From the NCBI GenBank assembly GCA_014803435.1, contig JACYFD010000003.1:448159-512158 (forward strand): a DNA stretch of 64,000 bases, written 5' to 3'. The position numbers and the translations under genes are program-made. Below are positions 33,251 to 42,167 of this stretch, piece after piece. How positions within the stretch are numbered: position 1 is the first letter of the stretch; each line of letters begins with the position of its first letter. Under the pieces are notes generated by a model, which did not search any database, was not told where the DNA came from, and saw only the letters and a list, made by a program, of their open reading frames with translations. The DNA is from Cellulosimicrobium terreum. GTDB taxonomy: Bacteria > Actinomycetota > Actinomycetes > Actinomycetales > Cellulomonadaceae.

Positions 33251-35719
33251 TCACCCCAGCGTGACGACGACCTCGACGACGGTGCCCTCCGGACGCGGCC
33301 CGATCGGCGTCGCCGGGTCGTGCGCGGCGCCGTCGACGGTCACCGAACGCACCCCCGTCGAGACGTGGTCGGGGTTGCGGACCTCGATCTCGTAGACGGC
33401 GCCGCGCCACTCGCGGCGCACCTCGAACCCGTCCCAGTCCCTCGGGATCGACGGGTCGACGACGAGCCCGTCGAGAGCCAGCCGCACGCCGAGCACGTAC
33501 TTGGTGACGGCGGTGTACATCCAGCCGGCGGTCCCGGTGAGCCACGGGTTCTGCGCCTTGCCGTACCACTCGTGGTCGCGCCCGTAGAGGAACTGCACGT
33601 AGGCGTACGGCTCCGCGCCGCGGACCTCGATGTTGTCGTTCTGGTGGTACGGCAGGATCGCGTCGTAGAGCTGGACGGCCTCGTCGCCGCGGCCGAGCAG
33701 CGCCTCGGCGATGATCGGCCACGCGTTGGGGTGGGAGAAGATCGCCGCGTTCTCCTTGATGCCCGGGTACACGCGCGTGACGAACCCGACGGTGTCGTCG
33801 ACCTGCGTGAACGCCGGCCAGTTGAGGTGGCTGCCGTACTCGGAGCCGAGCAGCTCGCGCACCGCGTCCATCGACGCCTCGCCGCGCTCCTGGGTCGTGA
33901 TGCCCGCGATGACCGGCCAGGCCTGGTGCTCGAGGAAGATCTTTCCCTCGGCGTTCTCGGCCGAGCCGATCTTCACGCCGTCGCGCGTGTAGCCACGGAT
34001 CCACCAGCGCCCGTCCCAGAGCTGGGCGTCCGCGACCTTCGCGATGCGCTCGCGCTCGGCGGTGAACCGCACGACGTCGGCCTCGGCCCGCTCGTCGCCC
34101 GCCGCGGCGAGCGGCTGGGCGATCTCGAGGAACGCACCGATCGCCCACGCGTGCAGGAACGTCACGAGCGACGTCTCGCCGCCGCCGAGGTTGAGGCAGT
34201 CGTTCCAGTCGGCGCGCAGCCCGAGCGCGACGCCGTTCTGGCCGACCTGCTCCGCGGAGAACTCGAGCGCGCGGACCAGGTGGTCGTAGACGGTCCCGGG
34301 GGTGCCCTCCGCGAACGGGATCTCCAGGTCCAGGAACGCCCGGTCCCCCGTCTCCTTGACGTACTCCACGACCGAGGGGACGAGCCACAGGTGGTCGTCC
34401 GAGCACGTGTCCTCGAGCCCGTGGATGAGGTCCTTCGGGTCGACCGTGGGGACGATCGTGGGCGACGTGACGTCGGGGAGCCTCTCCGCGTCGGGGTCGA
34501 ACGCCTTCGGGTCGAACAGGTGCAGCCCGTACCCCGCCTCGGTCTGGGCCCGCAGGAGCTCGACGATGCGCTGGCGCGTCTTCGTCGGGTTCGAGTGGAT
34601 GACGCTGAGGACGTCCTGCGCCGTGTCGCGGTACCCGAGCCCCGCGCGCCCGCCGACCTCCACGAACGACGCGAACCGCGACCACTGCACGCACGTCTCC
34701 GCCTGGAGCAGCGTCCACGTGTTGATCATCGTGTTCATGCCCTCGTGCGGCGTGCGGACGCGGAGCTTGTCCTGCTTGGTCGTCCAGTACGCGGCGAGGC
34801 GCGCGCGCTCGCGGTCCACCGCGGGGACGTCGTCGTGCAGGTCGGAGTACTTGGCCTGCATCGCGCGCCCGGCCGCGTCCCGCGAGCCGTAGCCGAGCAT
34901 GTAGACGAGGCGCTTGGTCTCTCCCGGCTGGAGCACGATCTCGTGCTGCAGCGCCCCGCAGTGGTTCTGCGTCGTGGCGCTCGTGCCCGAGCCGTGGCCC
35001 CGCTCGATCGCGATCGGGTTCGACTCGGTGCGGTACGGGCCGATGAAGCTGTCGCGCAGCGAGTCGTACGACGACGGCGTCTCGCTCGACCCGAACCAGT
35101 GGAACGTCTGCGGCTCGTAGTAGAAGTCGTACTCGACGATCCCGTCCTCGTAGGAGGACCCCGACGCGTAGAGCGACATCTGCAGGTTCTGGTTGTCGAT
35201 CGTGATGGTGTGGAAGCTGAACTCGACGTACCCGGAGACCGTGAGCCGCCGCTCGCGGTCGGTGGTGTTCGTCAGGCGCACGTCCCACAGCTCGACGTCG
35301 TCGTCGACGGGGATCAGCACCGTCTGCTCGGCGTCGATGCCCTTGTACTCGGCCCGGAAGGTCGAGTAGCCGAGCCCGTGGCGCGTCGTCCACCGGCCGG
35401 CACCGCCCGCGGGGTCGACCTCCTCGTCCGGCCCGACGAACGGCTTGCCCACCGGCTGCCACGACACCGACCAGAAGTCGCCGTCGTCCGCGTCGCGCAC
35501 GTACACGTAGTGCCCGGGACGGTCGAGCGCCACGCCGTTGGGGCGGAACCGGGTGATCCGCCCGTACTGCGAGCTCTTGTAGTACGAGTACCCGCCACCG
35601 CTGTGCGACAGGACCGTGCACAGGTCCTTCGTGCCGAGGTAGTTCGTCCACGAGACGGGGACGTCGGGTCGCTCGACGACGTACTCGTCGTTCGCGGTGT
35701 CGAAGTGGCCGTAGCGCAT
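33251..35719 (-). CDS. GH94 phosphorylase, N,N'-diacetylchitobiose phosphorylase-like
   Basis: 822 aa inverting phosphorylase. Order: N-terminal beta-sandwich (RYGHFDTANDEYVVERPDVP, WTNYLGT, RPGHYVYVRD), linker helices, (alpha/alpha)6 barrel and a C-terminal beta-sheet. The general acid is Asp504 in RADWNDCLNLGGG. WTNYLGT, FRPNGVALDRPGHYVY, TISIDNQNL-type ITIDNQNLQMSLY and ETCVQWSRFASFVEVGGR are closer to Vibrio chitobiose phosphorylase than to cellobiose phosphorylase as I recall them, so the product would be GlcNAc-1-phosphate plus GlcNAc. It follows the nucleotidyltransferase-mutase gene by 55 bp as a likely operon. Substrate is inference; GH94 membership is secure. Confidence 0.85.
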   Translation of the reverse strand: MRYGHFDTANDEYVVERPDVPVSWTNYLGTKDLCTVLSHSGGGYSYYKSSQYGRITRFRPNGVALDRPGHYVYVRDADDGDFWSVSWQPVGKPFVGPDEEVDPAGGAGRWTTRHGLGYSTFRAEYKGIDAEQTVLIPVDDDVELWDVRLTNTTDRERRLTVSGYVEFSFHTITIDNQNLQMSLYASGSSYEDGIVEYDFYYEPQTFHWFGSSETPSSYDSLRDSFIGPYRTESNPIAIERGHGSGTSATTQNHCGALQHEIVLQPGETKRLVYMLGYGSRDAAGRAMQAKYSDLHDDVPAVDRERARLAAYWTTKQDKLRVRTPHEGMNTMINTWTLLQAETCVQWSRFASFVEVGGRAGLGYRDTAQDVLSVIHSNPTKTRQRIVELLRAQTEAGYGLHLFDPKAFDPDAERLPDVTSPTIVPTVDPKDLIHGLEDTCSDDHLWLVPSVVEYVKETGDRAFLDLEIPFAEGTPGTVYDHLVRALEFSAEQVGQNGVALGLRADWNDCLNLGGGETSLVTFLHAWAIGAFLEIAQPLAAAGDERAEADVVRFTAERERIAKVADAQLWDGRWWIRGYTRDGVKIGSAENAEGKIFLEHQAWPVIAGITTQERGEASMDAVRELLGSEYGSHLNWPAFTQVDDTVGFVTRVYPGIKENAAIFSHPNAWPIIAEALLGRGDEAVQLYDAILPYHQNDNIEVRGAEPYAYVQFLYGRDHEWYGKAQNPWLTGTAGWMYTAVTKYVLGVRLALDGLVVDPSIPRDWDGFEVRREWRGAVYEIEVRNPDHVSTGVRSVTVDGAAHDPATPIGPRPEGTVVEVVVTLG

Positions 35720-35774
35720 CGTTGCTCTGGTTCCTGTCTTCGGTGCTGGTGGTGGGTGGTCGGGAGGCGGCGGT

Positions 35775-38057
35775 TCAGGCCGTGACGAAGCCCTGGAGCC
35801 AGTCGAGCAGCTCGGCCGCCTTCGCAGGGGTGTCGGCCTCGACGAACATGCGCAGCACGGGCTCGGTGCCCGAGAACCGCAGGAGCGCCCAGTTGTCGTC
35901 CTCGAGGAGGATCTTGGTGCCGTCGAGGTGCGACACCGAGACGACCGGGTACGGCCCGACGTGCGTGAGCGGCTCCGCCGCGAGCCGGCGCGGCACCTCG
36001 ACCCGCATCTCCGGCGTCGCGGGCACGCCCGCCTCGAGCGTGTACAGGCGGCCCGTGATCTCGTAGATCATCGCGCGCAGCTCGGAGATCCTCTTGCCGG
36101 TGCGCGCGAGCATCTCGGCGACGAGCGCGCACGCGAAGATCCCGTCCTTGCCGAGGATCCAGCCGCGGATCGTCAGGCCGCCCGACGACTCGCCGCCGAG
36201 CACCGCGCCGATCTCCGCCATGCCGGCCGTGACGTGCTTGAAGCCGACCCTGACCTCACGCGACTCCTCCCCCAGGTGCGCGGCGAGCCGGTCGAGCAGG
36301 TGCGTCGTCGCGAGGTTGCGTACCACGCCGCCCTTCTCGCCGCGGACCTCGTGCAGGTACCAGTACAGGAGGAGCAGGAGGTCGTTCGTCGAGATGTACT
36401 CGCCGGTCTCGTCGACGATCCCGATGCGGTCGGAGTCGCCGTCGGTCGCCATGCCGAGGTCGTACCGCCCGCCGCCCTGCTGGATCATCGACACCAGGGT
36501 GCTGAGCCGCTGCAGGTCCGGTGCCGGGGCGACGCCCCCGAACAGCGGGTTGTGCGTCGCGTGGATGAACTCCGAGCGCACGCGCATGTCGGACAGGATG
36601 GTGCCGAGCGTGAGCTGGCTCGTGCCGTACATGGGGTCGACGACCACCTGCAGGTCGGAGCCGCGCACCGCGTCCACGTCGATGATCCGCTCGATCGCGT
36701 CGACGTACGGGTCGGTGAGGGCGCGGTCGGTGACGACCCCCGCACGGCGCGCCACGTCGATGTCGAGCGTGATGACGTCGTCCACGGCCAGGGCGTTCGC
36801 CTCGTCCTGGTAGCGGTCCGTCTCCTCGTCGAGCGGGAGCGAGCCGTCGGCGCGGAACACCTTCATGCCGTTCCACTCGGGCGGGTTGTGGCTCGAGGTG
36901 ATGATGATGCCGTACGCCGCGCCGAGGTAGGGCGCGGCGAACGTGACGAGCGGGGTCGGGACGTCGTCGGGCAGGAGCGTGACGGCGATGTTGTTGCCGG
37001 CGAACACCTCGGTCGCCGCGATCGCCGACTCGCGCGAGAGGAACCGGCGGTCCCCGCCGATCACGACCCCCTGGTGGTCGAGCCCGCGGCGCACCGTCTC
37101 GTTCGCGATCGCCTGGCACAGGCGCCGCACGTTGGCGAGCGTGTAGCCCTCGCCGATGACCGCGCGCCAGCCGCCCGTTCCGAACACGATCTTCGTGTCC
37201 GTGCTCGTGGTCGGCACGAACAGGCGCTTGAGCACGATGTCCGCCGCGAGCGCGAGCTCGTCGGGCGTGTTGATGCCGCGCACCTCGTCGACGTCCACGA
37301 TCCGGTACGACGAGATGCGCCGACCGGAGCCGATGACCCGGCGCGCGAGCTCGGTGAGGCGGTGCTCGCCGCCGGCCGCCATCGCGGTCAGCTCGTCGAG
37401 CAGCAGGTCCGCAGCAGCGACGTACGCGCCGACGTTGACCTCGGCGGACGACGTCGCACCGTCCTGCTCGGGCGCGCCGTCCTCGGGCTCGAGGATCGCC
37501 GTGATCTGCGCTGCGCCGTCGCGCACGACGCGCCCGTAGGACGGCTCGGCGTCGTCGACGACGGCGGAGAGCAGCGACAGGTCGGCCGCGGTCAGCGCGT
37601 GGCGGGTCAGGAGCCCGAGGAGCGACTCCGGGCGCAGCAGCGGGGTGTCGGCGTAGGCGACGAGCACCGGGGCGGCGTCCGGGTGGCCGAGCAGGTCCGC
37701 GAGCGCCTCGCGGGCGGCGAGGACCGCGTCGCCCGTCCCGCGCGGCTCGGTCTGGGTGACGTACAGGACGTCGTCCCCCAGCAGCCGGCGCACGGTCGTG
37801 TCCTCGGGAGAGACGACCACGACGACGCGGGCCGGGTCGACGACGCGCCGCACGGTCGCGACCGCGAGCTCGACGACGGTCGCGTCGCCGAGGGGGCGGG
37901 AGAGCAGGTCGCGCGAGGCCGCGTCGTGACCCGCCGCGAGCACGACCGCGGCGCTCGCCCGCACCCCCGTGAGGACGTCCCCGTGCACGCGGTCGGGGAC
38001 ACCGCCGGTGCCGCGCGTCGGTGCCGGGCTACGGGTGGTGCTCGTCGCTGCTGTCAT
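35775..38057 (-). CDS. Fusion of GlmU-like nucleotidyltransferase and alpha-D-phosphohexomutase
   Basis: 760 aa. Residues 35-275 look like the GlmU uridylyltransferase domain: LAAG at 40-43, TEPRGTGDA at 103-111, YADTPLL at 135-141, YGRV at 174-177, EVNVG at 206-210 and EVRGIN. The usual GTRM/PK part of the nucleotide loop is absent, so activity is not certain. Residues about 288-760 are a complete phosphohexomutase: FGTGGWRAVIG, phosphoserine Ser389 in TSSHNP, metal site DGDSDRIG, sugar loop GGESSGG, phosphate loop FSGTEPVLRMF. It is first in an operon with the GH94 phosphorylase. Together these could turn GlcNAc-1-P into GlcNAc-6-P and/or UDP-GlcNAc. A Glc-1-P role is the alternative. Confidence 0.85.
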   Translation of the reverse strand: MTAATSTTRSPAPTRGTGGVPDRVHGDVLTGVRASAAVVLAAGHDAASRDLLSRPLGDATVVELAVATVRRVVDPARVVVVVSPEDTTVRRLLGDDVLYVTQTEPRGTGDAVLAAREALADLLGHPDAAPVLVAYADTPLLRPESLLGLLTRHALTAADLSLLSAVVDDAEPSYGRVVRDGAAQITAILEPEDGAPEQDGATSSAEVNVGAYVAAADLLLDELTAMAAGGEHRLTELARRVIGSGRRISSYRIVDVDEVRGINTPDELALAADIVLKRLFVPTTSTDTKIVFGTGGWRAVIGEGYTLANVRRLCQAIANETVRRGLDHQGVVIGGDRRFLSRESAIAATEVFAGNNIAVTLLPDDVPTPLVTFAAPYLGAAYGIIITSSHNPPEWNGMKVFRADGSLPLDEETDRYQDEANALAVDDVITLDIDVARRAGVVTDRALTDPYVDAIERIIDVDAVRGSDLQVVVDPMYGTSQLTLGTILSDMRVRSEFIHATHNPLFGGVAPAPDLQRLSTLVSMIQQGGGRYDLGMATDGDSDRIGIVDETGEYISTNDLLLLLYWYLHEVRGEKGGVVRNLATTHLLDRLAAHLGEESREVRVGFKHVTAGMAEIGAVLGGESSGGLTIRGWILGKDGIFACALVAEMLARTGKRISELRAMIYEITGRLYTLEAGVPATPEMRVEVPRRLAAEPLTHVGPYPVVSVSHLDGTKILLEDDNWALLRFSGTEPVLRMFVEADTPAKAAELLDWLQGFVTA

Positions 38058-38223
38058 GACGTCCTCGCTGCTCGGCGGCGGGTGACCGCGTCGGAACTAT
38101 TTGTCAGGAGTCTGTACTACCCCCGAATCATAGGCACGACCAGCTCCCCGCCGGAACCCGCCACCAGGCGTGTCCTGACTCGCCAGGGTGCGGGACGAGC
38201 AGCCGCCCGGACGCAGGACAGGT

Positions 38224-38229
38224 CACAAT
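38224..38229 (+). promoter_or_regulatory. -10 element CACAAT, leaderless start of cyclo-ligase gene
   Basis: CACAAT lies 6 nt before the ATG at 38236. The shared 178-bp divergent region also has an AT-richer island at 38096-38135, with TATGAT on the minus strand as a possible -10 for the mutase-GH94 operon. Confidence 0.4.
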
Positions 38230-38235
38230 GGGGGC

Positions 38236-38868
38236 ATGAGTGGCCTCGCCCAGCCCTACCCGCTGCACGGAAGCATCGAGACCGAGGACGCGAAGGAGAT
38301 CCTGCGCAAGGCCATCCGGACCAACCGGCAGACCCGCTCCGAGCGCATGCGCAAGGAGGCTGCGGCCGCCATCGCCGACGTCGTCGAGACGATCGCCGAG
38401 GTCACGGCGGCGACCTGCGTCGCCACGTACGCCGCACGCCCCACCGAGCCCGGCACGCTCGACCTCCTCGAACGGCTCTCCGCGCGCGGCGTGCGCATCC
38501 TGCTCCCCGTGCTCGGCGCCGGCCTGAGCCGCGACTGGGCCGAGTACGCCGGACCCGAGGACCTGCAGGTGCGCGCGCCCGGACGCCCCCCCGAGCCGGG
38601 CACCGACACGCTGGGGCCGGAGGCCATCGCCCACGCCGACGTCGTCATCGCGCCCGCCCTCGCCGTCGACTCGCGGGGCGTGCGCCTCGGGCAGGGCGGC
38701 GGCTGGTACGACCGCGCGCTCGAGCACGCCCGCGCGGACGCCACGGTCGTGGCCGTCGTCTTCCCGGAGGAGGTCTACGACGCCGACGACCGCCCGCTGC
38801 CCGTCGAGGCGCACGACCGGTTCGTGCACGCCGTCGCGACCCCGCACGGGTGGCGCTGGTTGCCCTAG
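38236..38868 (+). CDS. fau: 5-formyltetrahydrofolate cyclo-ligase
   Basis: 210 aa MTHFS enzyme that returns 5-formyl-THF to the folate pool as 5,10-methenyl-THF using ATP. The N-terminal RKAIRTNRQTRSERMRKEA matches the substrate-binding helix, with LPVLGAGLSRDWAEY and the diagnostic VRLGQGGGWYDRALEH phosphate/metal loop near residue 155. The start is taken at ATG 38236 because of the -10 box; the in-frame extension upstream (from 38188) is not family-like. It lies close to penicillin-acylase, fmdB and mscL genes, a typical actinobacterial neighbourhood. Confidence 0.93.
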   Translation: MSGLAQPYPLHGSIETEDAKEILRKAIRTNRQTRSERMRKEAAAAIADVVETIAEVTAATCVATYAARPTEPGTLDLLERLSARGVRILLPVLGAGLSRDWAEYAGPEDLQVRAPGRPPEPGTDTLGPEAIAHADVVIAPALAVDSRGVRLGQGGGWYDRALEHARADATVVAVVFPEEVYDADDRPLPVEAHDRFVHAVATPHGWRWLP

Positions 38869-38878
38869 CGGGAACCGG

Positions 38879-41515
38879 TCACGGGACGAGCGTCAGCTCG
38901 TCCGTCCCGGCGTCGGCGACGGCGTCGACACCGAACGGCCACGGGTAGGTCTCGCCGTCCGCCCAGGTCCCCAGCTGGTCGTCGTAGTGCTTCGAGGCCG
39001 GGTGGCCGGACGTCCCCGTGACGTTGACCCAGGTCGAGCGGTCGAGGTCGCCGAGGTCGACGACCATCCGCATGGACGGGCCCGCCGTGACGTCGAACGA
39101 GCCCGACGCGGCGTCCCACGCGGTCGCGTCAACGATCGACGACCCACCCGGCATGCCGAGGGGATCGGGGTTGACGTAGTCCCGCACGAACCAGGGGATG
39201 GAGTCGCCGCCGAGCACCGGGTGCTCGAGCGCGAGCGTGTGCACGGTCCCCCACTGCCAGTCGTCGGGCGTCTTGCTGACCTCGACGGTCAGGTCGAGCC
39301 GGGCCGAGACCAGCGCCTGGGTCAGCACCTCGTCGCGCGTCTCCACGACGCTCACCGTCTGCCGGTCGTCCCAGAACGAGTCGGTCGGGTTCTCGACCAG
39401 ACCCTGGACGACGGCGAGCCACCGGCTCCCCCCGCTCGGACGTGCGCTCTCGGGAAGGTCGTCCCAGAAGGTGATCTCGAGGAGGTTGCGCCACACAGCG
39501 TTGAAGTAGGCGGCCGCCGCCGAGTCCTCGTCGGTGCGGTAGTCCCAGTCGGCGAGCAGCGCCTGCCCCTCCTCCGCGAACGGGTCGTCGAGCTCCTGGT
39601 CGAGCAGGAGCGGCACGAGCGCCTCCGCGTACGGGCTGCGGTCGTCGAGCTGGACCGTGTTCATGTCGTCCACGTCGAGGGGGCTGCCGGCGTCGATCTT
39701 GTCCTGGAGCAGCGTCCGGATGCGCTGGGAGCGGTAGCCGTAGTCCCAGTCGGTGGTGAGGAACGGCGCCACGCCGGCAGGCAGGACGGCCTGGTTCGCC
39801 GCGACGAGGAACCCCTCGGCCGGGTCGAGCGCGCGCGGCATGTCCTCGCTCGCGACGTAGCCGGTCCAGTCGTAGCGCTCGTCGGACCCGTCGCGGGGCC
39901 ACGTGCCGTCGGTCGGGACGGGACTGTCGGAGACGTCGCCGCGCACCGGGATCCGGCCGGGTGCCTGGTACCCGATGTGGCCGTCGGTCGTCGCGAACAC
40001 GATGTTCTGCGCGGGCACGTCGAACAAGGCAGCCGCGCTGGCGACGTCGTCCGCGTCCGCGGCGAGGTTGAAGGCGAAGACCGCGTCCGCGGTGTGCCCG
40101 GGCTCGAGCGCCGTCCACTGCAGCGAGACGGCGTACTCGCCGAGGCGCGTGCCGGGCGTCGGCGAGTCCGTGACGGGCTCGGTCCCCGGGATGACGGACG
40201 AGATGATCGGCCCGTGCACCGTCGAGCGCACCTCGAGGTCGATGTCCTGACCGCCGTTGACGCGCAGCGTCTCGGTGCGGGTCTCGAGCGGCTCCCACTC
40301 GTCGCCCCGCAGGTAGGTCTCGTCGCGCACCCGCTCGACGAAGAAGTCGGTGACGTCGGCGCCCATGTTCGTCAGGCCCCAGGCGAGCTGCGCGTTGTGA
40401 CCGATGACCACGCCGGGGAAGCCGGCGAAGGAGAACCCGGCGACGTCGAACCCGCACTGCGCGTCGACCTGGTTGCAGTGGAGGCCGACCTGCGCCCACA
40501 CGCTCGGCGCACCGAGCGCGAGGTGCGGGTCGTTGGCGAGCAGCGGCTCGCCGCTCGCGGTGTGCTCGCCGGACACGACCCACGAGTTCGACCCCGTGCC
40601 CTCGCCGCGCCCGACCGTCACGGGCACCGCGCTCAGCGCCCGGTCGGCCGCCTCGAGCGCGGACTGGAGGTGGTCGTCGCCGTACGCGACCGTGGACCCA
40701 CCTGCGTCGTGCGAGACCTGCTGGGGGTTCTCGAGGTCGCCGGCGGCGAGGACCGGGGCGTTCACGTCGCTCGGGTAGGGCGGGAACAGCTCGGTGACCT
40801 TCGCCGTGTCCTGGAGCGTGCCGTACGAGAGCGCGCGGTCGAGCTCGTCGTCGTAGTTGCCGCGCAGGTCCCACGCCATCGCCTTGAGCCACGCGAGCGA
40901 GTCGATCGGGTCCCACGGCTCGGGGTCGGCGACCTCGACCTGCACGCCGAGCACCGTGTACTCGAGCGCGATCTCGCCCGGCGACCGGTCCTCCAGGTAG
41001 GCGTTGACCCCCTCGGCGTACGACTGGAGGTAGGTCCGGGTCGCGGGGTCGACGAGGTCCCACTCCTCCTCGGCGACCTTGCGCCAGCCGAAGGTGCGGG
41101 TCACCTTGTCCGCGGCGATCGCGTCGGGGTCGTCCCCGACGAGCTCGGCGAGACGACCGGCCGTCACGTGCCGCCGGTAGTCCATCTCGAAGAAGCGGTC
41201 CTGCGCCTGGACGTATCCCTGCGCGCGGAACAGGTCCTCGGGCGTGTCGGCGTAGATCTGGGGCACGCCCAGCTCGTCGCGCAGGACCGTCACCTCGGCG
41301 TCGAGACCGCTGAGCGTGATCTCGCCGGAGGTCTGCGGCAGCGGTCGTCGCACCGCGACGACCACGAAGACCGCGGTCGCGACGAGCGCGACGACGACGA
41401 GCGCCGCGACCGCGACGACCAGTCGTCGTGCGGTGGAGCGGCGGGGGCGGGTCACGGAGGGCGCCGAGGTCTCGGGCCCCTCGTCGGCAGGGAGGTCGGG
41501 TTCGTGCGCAGACAC
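38879..41515 (-). CDS. Penicillin-acylase (S45) family Ntn-hydrolase, membrane-anchored
   Basis: 878 aa from the GTG at 41515; an ATG at 41539 is the alternative. A Pro/Glu-rich cytosolic tail precedes one membrane segment (LVVAVAALVVVALVATAVFVV). The alpha chain (GVPQIYADTPEDLFRAQGY, QDRFFEMDYRRHVTAGRL), spacer and beta chain follow. Self-cleavage is expected before Ser309 in GTGSNSWVVSG, exposing it as nucleophile; GEPLLANDPHLALGAPSVW follows as in S45 enzymes. Family members hydrolyse penicillin side chains, acyl-homoserine lactones or peptides; the substrate here is unknown. TAGTCT 7 nt before the GTG suggests leaderless expression. Confidence 0.88.
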   Translation of the reverse strand: MSAHEPDLPADEGPETSAPSVTRPRRSTARRLVVAVAALVVVALVATAVFVVVAVRRPLPQTSGEITLSGLDAEVTVLRDELGVPQIYADTPEDLFRAQGYVQAQDRFFEMDYRRHVTAGRLAELVGDDPDAIAADKVTRTFGWRKVAEEEWDLVDPATRTYLQSYAEGVNAYLEDRSPGEIALEYTVLGVQVEVADPEPWDPIDSLAWLKAMAWDLRGNYDDELDRALSYGTLQDTAKVTELFPPYPSDVNAPVLAAGDLENPQQVSHDAGGSTVAYGDDHLQSALEAADRALSAVPVTVGRGEGTGSNSWVVSGEHTASGEPLLANDPHLALGAPSVWAQVGLHCNQVDAQCGFDVAGFSFAGFPGVVIGHNAQLAWGLTNMGADVTDFFVERVRDETYLRGDEWEPLETRTETLRVNGGQDIDLEVRSTVHGPIISSVIPGTEPVTDSPTPGTRLGEYAVSLQWTALEPGHTADAVFAFNLAADADDVASAAALFDVPAQNIVFATTDGHIGYQAPGRIPVRGDVSDSPVPTDGTWPRDGSDERYDWTGYVASEDMPRALDPAEGFLVAANQAVLPAGVAPFLTTDWDYGYRSQRIRTLLQDKIDAGSPLDVDDMNTVQLDDRSPYAEALVPLLLDQELDDPFAEEGQALLADWDYRTDEDSAAAAYFNAVWRNLLEITFWDDLPESARPSGGSRWLAVVQGLVENPTDSFWDDRQTVSVVETRDEVLTQALVSARLDLTVEVSKTPDDWQWGTVHTLALEHPVLGGDSIPWFVRDYVNPDPLGMPGGSSIVDATAWDAASGSFDVTAGPSMRMVVDLGDLDRSTWVNVTGTSGHPASKHYDDQLGTWADGETYPWPFGVDAVADAGTDELTLVP

Positions 41516-41522
41516 GGGTGCG

Positions 41523-41528
41523 AGACTA
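41523..41528 (-). promoter_or_regulatory. -10 element TAGTCT upstream of penicillin-acylase-family gene
   Basis: Minus-strand TAGTCT is 7 nt before the GTG at 41515 and lies downstream of the alternative ATG at 41539, which argues for the GTG start. Confidence 0.45.
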
Positions 41529-41565
41529 CCGCGCCCCATCTCACCGGCAGGCGTCGTCCCGCGCG

Positions 41566-41597
41566 TATGATTGGCACTCGGAATATTCGAGTGCCAG
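41566..41597 (+). promoter_or_regulatory. fmdB promoter with CIRCE (HrcA) operator
   Basis: TTGGCACTC-N9-GAGTGCCAG (41571-41597) matches the CIRCE inverted repeat bound by the heat-shock repressor HrcA (TTAGCACTC-N9-GAGTGCTAA), with one outer mismatch between arms. A TATGAT -10 element (41566-41571) overlaps its left edge on the plus strand, so repressor binding would block fmdB transcription. Confidence 0.75.
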
Positions 41598-41663
41598 CCC
41601 TGCTGCTGGCCGGACCCGCGCCACCGACCCCCTGCTCGGCAGCCGGGCGAACGAGGAGAAACC

Positions 41664-42044
41664 GTGCCCACCTACGCGTACACCTGCACCGAGTGCGGTC
41701 ACGCCTTCGACATCCACCAGGCGTTCACGGACGACGCCCTGACGGTCTGCCCGCAGTGCTCGGGCCGTCTGCGCAAGGTGTTCTCGTCCGTCGGCGTCAC
41801 CTTCAAGGGCTCCGGCTTCTACCGGACCGACTCGCGCGCCGGGCGTACGTCGACGACCGGAGCGTCGAACGGCTCGTCGGGCAAGACCGGGTCCGGCTCG
41901 TCGAACGGCTCGTCGAGCACGTCCGGGTCCGGCTCGTCCGGCTCCGGCTCGTCCGGCTCCGGCTCGTCGAGCAGCTCCACGGGTTCCTCGACCTCGTCGG
42001 GGTCGGGCAGCTCCACGAAGTCCGCACCCGCCGCCTCGTCCTGA
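41664..42044 (+). CDS. fmdB: FmdB-family zinc-ribbon protein with Ser/Gly-rich tail
   Basis: 126 aa from the GTG at 41664, with AGGAG 6 nt upstream. Residues 1-50 form the FmdB zinc ribbon (PTYAYTCTECGHAFDIHQAF and CPQCSGRLRKVFS) with two CxxC pairs as Zn ligands, then VGVTFKGSGFYRTDS, the conserved family ending. The remaining 65 residues are almost entirely Ser, Gly and Thr, unlike the shorter tails usual in the family, and include a 15-bp DNA repeat. FmdB proteins are called putative regulators, but their role is unproven. The CIRCE site ties this one to heat-shock control. Confidence 0.9.
   Translation: MPTYAYTCTECGHAFDIHQAFTDDALTVCPQCSGRLRKVFSSVGVTFKGSGFYRTDSRAGRTSTTGASNGSSGKTGSGSSNGSSSTSGSGSSGSGSSGSGSSSSSTGSSTSSGSGSSTKSAPAASS
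41928..41966 (+). repeat. 15-bp tandem repeat (2.6 copies) in fmdB tail
   Basis: Unit TCCGGCTCGTCCGGC repeats in frame and encodes Ser-Gly-Ser-Ser-Gly. Confidence 0.8.
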
Positions 42045-42153
42045 CCTCGGGCGGCGTGTGATCCGGCCGACCACGGTCGACCACAGGACGCGAGCCGCCC
42101 GGCCTCGTCCACAGCAGCGCCGCGCCGCTCCACGCGGCATGGCGCGGTCCGCC

Positions 42154-42159
42154 TAGTCT
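42154..42159 (+). promoter_or_regulatory. -10 element TAGTCT upstream of SAF gene
   Basis: TAGTCT is 8 nt before the ATG at 42168, with no ribosome site between. Confidence 0.4.
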
Positions 42160-42167
42160 CCGGCGGC

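Noticed and set aside
33251-35719. Cellobiose phosphorylase
   Set aside because: Its WTNYLGT, RPGHYVY and ITIDNQNL words match chitobiose-type GH94 better than the Cellulomonas cellobiose enzymes as I recall them. An alignment is needed to settle specificity.
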